DNA from: Geodermatophilus arenarius
Lineage (GTDB): Bacteria > Actinomycetota > Actinomycetes > Mycobacteriales > Geodermatophilaceae
Direction: 5' to 3'
Assembly: GCF_042654585.1 (NCBI RefSeq)
Contig: NZ_JBHSGR010000008.1
Span: 1 to 64,000, forward strand
Length of the DNA: 64,000 nt
In this document: piece by piece, positions 59,352 through 64,000 of the stretch
Numbering within the stretch: the first letter of the stretch is position 1
How the letters are laid out: every line of letters starts with the position of its first letter
The notes under the pieces: generated by a model
What the model was told of the DNA's origin: nothing
What the model saw: only the letters and a program-made list of their open reading frames with translations
The model's database searches: none
Position numbers and translations under genes: made by a program

Positions 59352-59846
59352 ATGTCACGCATGCACCGGGTGGTCGTGCCCCTGCGGGTCCTGCTCGTCG
59401 TCGTGTTCGCCGCGCTGGCCGCCGCCCAGGTCCGGGCCGTGCCGGAGCTCGTGCCGGACGTCGCAGACCCGTCGCTGGAGCAGACGGTCGTGGGCTGGGT
59501 CATGTGGACGGTCCTGGTCCTCGCGCTCGTGTGCGTCCAGGTCGTCATCGTCTGCACCTGGCAGCTGCTGACGCTGGTCACGGCCGACCGCATCTTCAGC
59601 GCGAGCTCCCAGCCGTGGGTGGACGCGATCGTCGGCGCGATGGCCGCCGGGTGGCTGATGCTCCTCGGCGCCTTCGTCTGCTCCTACTACTTCGTCGTCG
59701 ACGAGGTGAGCGACGACCCCGTGCTCCCCGCGCTGCTGGTCGTGCTGCTGCTGGTCGGCGCCGTGGTCGGGCTGCTCGTGGTCGTCATGCGGGCGCTGCT
59801 GCGGCAGGCCACCGTCCTGCGCACCGACATGGAAGCGGTCATCTGA
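59352..59846 (+). CDS. DUF2975 family membrane protein
   Basis: 164 residues from ATG 59352 with GAGAG upstream (ATG 59334 is also in frame). Four helices: VPLRVLLVVVFAALAAAQVR, VGWVMWTVLVLALVCVQVVI, IVGAMAAGWLMLLGAFVCSY and LVVLLLVGAVVGLLVVVMRA. The pattern WQLLTLVTADRIFS between helices 2 and 3 is the DUF2975 signature. The family is paired with a small Xre regulator in most genomes, as here. Confidence 0.9.
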   Translation: MSRMHRVVVPLRVLLVVVFAALAAAQVRAVPELVPDVADPSLEQTVVGWVMWTVLVLALVCVQVVIVCTWQLLTLVTADRIFSASSQPWVDAIVGAMAAGWLMLLGAFVCSYYFVVDEVSDDPVLPALLVVLLLVGAVVGLLVVVMRALLRQATVLRTDMEAVI

Positions 59847-60091
59847 TGCCCATCGTCGTGCGTCTCGACGTCGAGCTGGCCCGGCGGAAGATGAGCGTGG
59901 GCGAGTTCGCCGAGCGGGTGGGGCTCACCCCGGCGAACGTCGCGGTGCTCAAGAACGGGCGGGCCAAGGCGATCCGCTTCAGCACCCTCGAGGCCGTGTG
60001 CCGGGTGCTCGACTGCCAGCCCGGGGACATCCTCGAGTGGGTGCCCGACGGGCAGGAGGCCCCGCAGCCGGCGCACGAGGCCTCGCGGTGA
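59846..60091 (+). CDS. Xre-family helix-turn-helix regulator (YozG-like)
   Basis: 81 residues from ATG 59846 in the TGATG overlap with the DUF2975 gene. VVRLDVELARRKMSVGEFAE, RVGLTPANVAVLKNGRAKAI and RFSTLEAVCRVLDCQPGDIL are the Xre fold of the YozG subgroup that accompanies DUF2975. The stop overlaps the ABC ATPase GTG by four bases, so one transcript probably spans 59352-62932. Confidence 0.93.
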   Translation: MPIVVRLDVELARRKMSVGEFAERVGLTPANVAVLKNGRAKAIRFSTLEAVCRVLDCQPGDILEWVPDGQEAPQPAHEASR

Positions 60092-61020
60092 TCGAGGTCC
60101 GCGGCCTGACCAAGCGCTACGGCGACGTCCTCGCCGTCGACGACCTGAGCTTCGACGTCGTGCCCGGGACCGTGACCGGCTTCCTCGGCCCCAACGGGGC
60201 GGGCAAGTCGACGACGATGCGGATGGTCCTCGGCCTGGACCGCCCGACCGCGGGGACGGCGCTGGTCGGCGGACGGCGGTTCGCGGAGCTGACCGAGCCG
60301 CTGCGCGAGGTCGGCGCCCTGCTCGACCCCGGCGCCGTCCACCCCGGCCGCACCGGGCGCGACCACCTGCGCGTGGCGGCCCGGACCAACGGCATCCCGG
60401 CGCGCCGCGTCGACGAGGTGCTCGGGCAGGTCGGCCTGGAGCGCGCCGCGCGCCGCCGCATCCGCGCGTACTCGCTCGGCATGCGCCAGCGGCTGGGCAT
60501 CGCGGCCGCGCTGCTCGGCGACCCCCGCGTGCTGCTGTTCGACGAGCCGGTCAACGGGCTGGACCTCGACGGCGTCCGCTGGATCCGCGGGCTGCTGCGC
60601 GGGCTCGCCGACGAGGGCCGCACCGTGCTGGTCTCCAGCCACCTGCTCGGCGAGGTGCAGGCGATCGCCGACCGGCTGGTCGTCATCGGCCGCGGCCGCC
60701 TCGTCGCCGACGTCACCACCGACGAGCTCCTGCGCGGGCCGGGCCGGCCCCGGGTCCGGGTCCGCAGCCCGCAGCCGGAGGCGCTGACGGCGCTGCTCCG
60801 GCGGCACGGCCTCTCCGCCGAGCCGGCCGGGGGAGCGGAGCTGCAGGTCGAGGGCGGCACCGCCGCGCAGGTGGGCGACCTCGCCGCGGCCGCCGCCATC
60901 CCGCTGCACCACCTGTCCGAGACGGCCGCCTCGCTGGAGGAGGCCTACCTCGCGCTCACCGGCGAGGCCGTCGAGCACCCCGGCCGGCCGGTCGCGGCGA
61001 CGCCGGAGGGGGCCCGGTGA
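60088..61020 (+). CDS. ABC transporter ATP-binding protein
   Basis: 310 residues from GTG 60088. Walker A FLGPNGAGKSTTMRMVLGLD, signature YSLGMRQRLGIAAALL (YSLGM for LSGGQ, usual in drug/bacitracin-type exporters), Walker B VLLFDEPVNGLDLDG and the switch SSHLLGEV. The C-terminal 90 residues match BcrA/DrrA-like proteins (LRRHGLSAEPAGGAELQVEG). Partner permease follows with a GTGA overlap. Confidence 0.95.
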   Translation: MIEVRGLTKRYGDVLAVDDLSFDVVPGTVTGFLGPNGAGKSTTMRMVLGLDRPTAGTALVGGRRFAELTEPLREVGALLDPGAVHPGRTGRDHLRVAARTNGIPARRVDEVLGQVGLERAARRRIRAYSLGMRQRLGIAAALLGDPRVLLFDEPVNGLDLDGVRWIRGLLRGLADEGRTVLVSSHLLGEVQAIADRLVVIGRGRLVADVTTDELLRGPGRPRVRVRSPQPEALTALLRRHGLSAEPAGGAELQVEGGTAAQVGDLAAAAAIPLHHLSETAASLEEAYLALTGEAVEHPGRPVAATPEGAR

Positions 61021-61799
61021 CCGCGCCGTCGGTCCCCGGGGTGGGCACCGGGCGCCTGCTCGCCCGCACCGCCGCCGCCGAGTGGACCCGGCTGTGGACC
61101 GTCCGCGCCACCTGGTGGTGCCTGGCGGCCGCCGCCGTGACCACCGCCGGCATCGACGCCGTCGTCGGCGCGGAGGCGGCCGCGGACCCGCCGTCGGGGA
61201 GCGGCGCCTGGGCGGCGGTGGCCGTGCCGGTGCTGCCCGCGCAGTTCGCGCTGCTCACGCTGGTCCTCCTCGCGGTCACGTCCGACCACGCCACCGGCGG
61301 GATCGTCCCGACCCTGCAGTGGACGCCGCGCCGCGGGGTCCTCCTGGCGGCCCGCACCCTCGTGCCGGTCGCCGTCGCCACCGTCCTCGGGGTGGCGATC
61401 GCGCTGGCCGGCGCCCTGGCCGCGTTCGCCGCGCCGCACCCGGAGATCACCCTGTCCTGGGACGACGGCCCGGGCGTGCTCGCCGACGTCGCCCTCGTGC
61501 TCGCCGCCGGCACCGCCCTCGCCGCCGGGCTCGGCTTCCTGCTGCGCAGCACGGCCGGCGCCCTCGTCGCCGCCTTCCTCCTGCTCCTGGTGCTGCCGCT
61601 GCTGCTCCCGGCGGTCGGCGCCGGCTGGTCGGCGGCGGTCGCCGAGGTGCTGCCCGGGTCGGGGGCGGCGTTCCTCCTGCTCGGCGGGGAGGGGCCGGGG
61701 ATGACGCGGTCGTCGTCGGTCGCCGTGCTGCTCGCCTGGGCCGCCGGTGCGCTGCTGCTCGGCCTCCTGCGCCTCGTCCGCGCCGACGCCGACCGGTGA
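61017..61799 (+). CDS. ABC transporter permease
   Basis: 260 residues from GTG 61017 with six hydrophobic segments, for example TWWCLAAAAVTTAGIDAVVG, LTLVLLAVTSDHATGGIV, VPVAVATVLGVAIALAGALA, DVALVLAAGTALAAGLGFLL and ALVAAFLLLLVLPLLLPAVG. The loop TGGIVPTLQWTPRRGVLLAA after helix 2 is typical of ABC-2 type permeases. Cargo unknown. Confidence 0.86.
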   Translation: MTAPSVPGVGTGRLLARTAAAEWTRLWTVRATWWCLAAAAVTTAGIDAVVGAEAAADPPSGSGAWAAVAVPVLPAQFALLTLVLLAVTSDHATGGIVPTLQWTPRRGVLLAARTLVPVAVATVLGVAIALAGALAAFAAPHPEITLSWDDGPGVLADVALVLAAGTALAAGLGFLLRSTAGALVAAFLLLLVLPLLLPAVGAGWSAAVAEVLPGSGAAFLLLGGEGPGMTRSSSVAVLLAWAAGALLLGLLRLVRADADR

Positions 61800-62932
61800 G
61801 CGCCCGCGACACCGCCGACGTGCTCGTCGTCGGCGCCGGGCTGGCCGGCCTGCACACCGCCACGCTGCTCGCCCGCCGCGGCCACGACGTGCTGCTGGCC
61901 GACCGGCGGCGGCGCCTGGACGGCGCGATCCGCACCACGGGCATCTTCGTCCGCAAGACGCTCGACGACTTCGCGCTGCCGCCGGACTGCCTCGGCCCGC
62001 CGATCCGGCGGGTGGTGCTGTACCCGCCGGACCGGCGCCGGCCGGTGGTCCTGGACAGCGACCGCGACGAGTACCGCGTGGGCGACATGGGCGCGCTCTA
62101 CCCGGCCGCCGCCCGCGAGGCGGCCGACGCCGGCGTGCGGCTCGCGCTGGGGACCCGCTACGCCGGGCGCGCGGACGGCGGGTCCCTGCTGGCCGGCCCG
62201 GACGGGGTCGCGCGCGTGCGGGCGCGGTTCGTCGTCGGCGCGGACGGCGCCCGGTCCGCCGTCGCCCGCGACCTCGGCCTGGACCGCAACACGCACCTGC
62301 TGGTCGGCGCCGAGGAGGTGTTCCCGGTCGCGGACGGCGGGGGACCGCCGACCTTCCACTGCGTGCTCGACCCCTCGCTCGCCCCCGGCTACCTGGCCTG
62401 GGTGGTCGACGACGGCCGGCACGCCCACGTCGGCGTCGCCGGGTACGCCGCCCGCTTCCCGGACGGCCTGCGCGCGGCGCTGCGGCGGTTCGCGACGGGG
62501 GCGCCGGGCCTGCCCGCGGGCCGGCCGGGCGAGGTGGAGCGGCGCGGCGGGCCGATCCCCGTCGGCGGCCTGCTGCGCCGGATCGGCTGCGCGGACGGGC
62601 TGCTCGTGGGCGACGCCGCGGGCGCGGTCTCCCCGCTCACCGCCGGCGGCCTCGACCCGTGCCTGCGGCTGTCCCGGCACGCCGCCGACGTCCTCGACGA
62701 CGCGCTGCGGACCGGCCGGGCCGACGCGCTGCGGCACTACGACGGCGCCGCGCTGCGCGCCGCGTTCCGCGGCCGGCTGCTGCTGCGCCGGGGACTCGCG
62801 GCGGTGCGCACCCCGGCGATGGCGGCGGCCGCCTTCCCGGTGCTGCGCACGGCGCCCGGGCGCGCCGCGGCACGCCGGGTGCTCTTCGGGGACCGCTCCT
62901 TCCCCGACCCCGCGCGACGTACCGTCTCCTGA
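61796..62932 (+). CDS. FAD-dependent oxidoreductase (geranylgeranyl reductase-like)
   Basis: 378 residues from GTG 61796. DVLVVGAGLAGLHTATLLAR (FAD ADP loop), FVVGADGARSAVARDLGL (DG motif), YLAWVVDDGRHAHVGVAGYA and CADGLLVGDAAGAVSPLTAG with GGLDPCLRLS (GD motif). This set belongs to the geranylgeranyl reductase/PHBH-like flavoproteins. It is coupled to the ABC permease (GTGA), suggesting a lipid or isoprenoid product handled by the transporter. Confidence 0.94.
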   Translation: MSARDTADVLVVGAGLAGLHTATLLARRGHDVLLADRRRRLDGAIRTTGIFVRKTLDDFALPPDCLGPPIRRVVLYPPDRRRPVVLDSDRDEYRVGDMGALYPAAAREAADAGVRLALGTRYAGRADGGSLLAGPDGVARVRARFVVGADGARSAVARDLGLDRNTHLLVGAEEVFPVADGGGPPTFHCVLDPSLAPGYLAWVVDDGRHAHVGVAGYAARFPDGLRAALRRFATGAPGLPAGRPGEVERRGGPIPVGGLLRRIGCADGLLVGDAAGAVSPLTAGGLDPCLRLSRHAADVLDDALRTGRADALRHYDGAALRAAFRGRLLLRRGLAAVRTPAMAAAAFPVLRTAPGRAAARRVLFGDRSFPDPARRTVS

Positions 62933-63006
62933 GGCCGGTCGTCCCCGCCGCGGGCGTCCGGCGGCCGGGGGGACCGGCCACCGGACGACGAGGGGGAAGA
63001 GGACCG

Positions 63007-64000
63007 ATGCGCCCGACGGGCGACCTGCTGGGCGGCCGCTACCGGCTGGACTCCGTCCTCGCCAGCGGCGGCATGGGACGGGTCTGGCGGGGGCACGACA
63101 CGCTGCTCGACCGGCCGGTCGCGGTGAAGGTCCTGCGCAGCGAGTACACCGGCGACCCGTCCTTCCTGCAGCGCTTCCGTGCGGAGGCGCGGCACGCGGC
63201 GCAGCTGTCCGACCCGCACATCGCCGCGGTGCACGACTACGGCGAGACGGTCAGCCCGGACGGCGAGCCGCTGGCCTACCTCGTGATGGAGCTGGTGGCC
63301 GGGGAGCCGCTGTCGGCTGTTCTCGCCCGCGCCGGCCGGCTGGACGCGACGGAGACGCTGCGCATCGTGCGGCAGGCCGCCGCGGGGCTGGCCACGGCGC
63401 ACGCCGCCGGCGTCGTCCACCGGGACGTCAAGCCGGGCAACGTGCTCGTCGTGCCGGACGGCGGGGTCAAGATCACCGACTTCGGGATCGCCCGCTCGGC
63501 GTCGAGCGTCCACATGACCCAGACCGGGCAGGTGATGGGGACCGCCCAGTACATCTCCCCGGAGCAGGTGCAGGGCGCCAAGGCCTCGCCCGCCAGCGAC
63601 GTCTACGGCCTCGGCGTCGTCGCCCACCAGTGCCTCACGGGACGGGTGCCCTTCGACGCCGAGAGCCCGGTGCAGGTGCTCCTCATGCACGTCCAGCAGC
63701 AGCCGCCGCCGCTGCCGGCCGACGTGCCGGCGGACGTCCGCGCGCTGGTCGAGCGGGCGATGGCCAAGGACCCGGCCGCCCGCTTCCCCGACGGCGCCGC
63801 CCTGCGCGACGCCGTCGACGCGGTGCTCGCCGGCCGGCCGGCCCCGGGCGCGTCGTCGGCCACGCTCGTCCTCCCCGTCGCGGCCCCGCAGCAGACGACC
63901 GTCCTCCCGGCCGACGCGACGGCGCCCTCCGACGTCCCCGGGGAGGGGCCGCGGCGCCGCCGGCTGCTCGCCGGTGCGCTCGCGCTGCTCGTCCTCGCCG
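63007..64000 (+). CDS. Ser/Thr protein kinase, PknB-like (partial, runs off the window)
   Basis: 331 residues are present from ATG 63007, which follows GGGGGAAGAGG. LASGGMGRVWRGHD (Gly loop), VAVKVLRSEY (catalytic Lys), VVHRDVKPGNVLV (catalytic loop), KITDFGIARS (DFG), GTAQYISPEQVQG (activation segment end). After the kinase domain a Pro/Ala linker leads to RRRRLLAGALALLVLA, the start of a membrane helix. The extracellular part is beyond the window; PASTA repeats are usual in this type. It may phosphorylate cell-wall or division proteins. Confidence 0.96.
   Translation, partial: MRPTGDLLGGRYRLDSVLASGGMGRVWRGHDTLLDRPVAVKVLRSEYTGDPSFLQRFRAEARHAAQLSDPHIAAVHDYGETVSPDGEPLAYLVMELVAGEPLSAVLARAGRLDATETLRIVRQAAAGLATAHAAGVVHRDVKPGNVLVVPDGGVKITDFGIARSASSVHMTQTGQVMGTAQYISPEQVQGAKASPASDVYGLGVVAHQCLTGRVPFDAESPVQVLLMHVQQQPPPLPADVPADVRALVERAMAKDPAARFPDGAALRDAVDAVLAGRPAPGASSATLVLPVAAPQQTTVLPADATAPSDVPGEGPRRRRLLAGALALLVLA

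Overview
The window is chromosomal DNA of a very GC-rich actinobacterium. The mycothiol-linked dehydrogenase end, the DUF3073 gene beside purF-purM, WhiB, the PASTA-type kinase start, many GTG starts and GTGA/TGATG start-stop overlaps all point there. The gene set resembles Geodermatophilaceae (Blastococcus, Modestobacter, Geodermatophilus), but that is inference from memory, not a search.

Region 1 (1-4,330) is host core: the end of an S-(hydroxymethyl)mycothiol dehydrogenase with its MBL-fold partner, purF-purM, and a DUF3073 gene. Region 2 (about 4,491-26,846) is a 22.3-kb integrative element. It sits inside a leucine/valine dehydrogenase gene between 17-bp direct repeats. A large serine recombinase lies just inside the left end. 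At the right end the element supplies its own 3' end for the dehydrogenase, so the gene stays intact, and the displaced host 3' end survives as a remnant at 4,334-4,507. The element carries small DNA-binding proteins, a ParB-like protein beside KpnI-type palindromes, an HNH protein, a WhiB-like protein and several inverted-repeat clusters that could be an origin. Its cargo includes an SfiI-like restriction-modification pair and a cytosolic/membrane protein pair that may be a second defence module. The right part holds lipoproteins and small unknown proteins. I see no phage structural genes, no FtsK/TraB-type translocase, no relaxase and no recognisable replication initiator.

Region 3 (26,673-49,700) is host DNA. 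In order it holds the restored dehydrogenase, an M23 peptidase, a LysR regulator divergent from an MFS transporter, and an apparent catabolic operon (MBL hydrolase, AMP-ligase, GMC oxidoreductase, phosphotriesterase-like hydrolase, second AMP-ligase). A glycosyltransferase, a tRNA Phe-Asp-Glu cluster, envelope lipoproteins, a metallophosphoesterase, WrbA, GtrA, VanZ and Rieske proteins follow, with a lone gas-vesicle GvpA-type gene next to a holin-like protein.

Region 4 (49,728-64,000) starts with tRNA-Lys and small enzymes. It then contains a tightly coupled four-gene operon at 52,364-58,683: a 1,160-residue protein with a long helical-repeat part and a C-terminal histidine-kinase core, a stand-alone receiver, a PIN-domain nuclease and an unknown protein. 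This resembles in outline the two-component phage-defence logic of Detocs, but with a PIN protein, and is the best candidate for an undescribed system. After it come a MerR regulator coupled to a 17-residue Cys-rich peptide, a DUF2975/Xre pair, an ABC transporter, a FAD oxidoreductase and the start of a Ser/Thr kinase.

All calls rest on reading the sequence and family knowledge; no database search was run.
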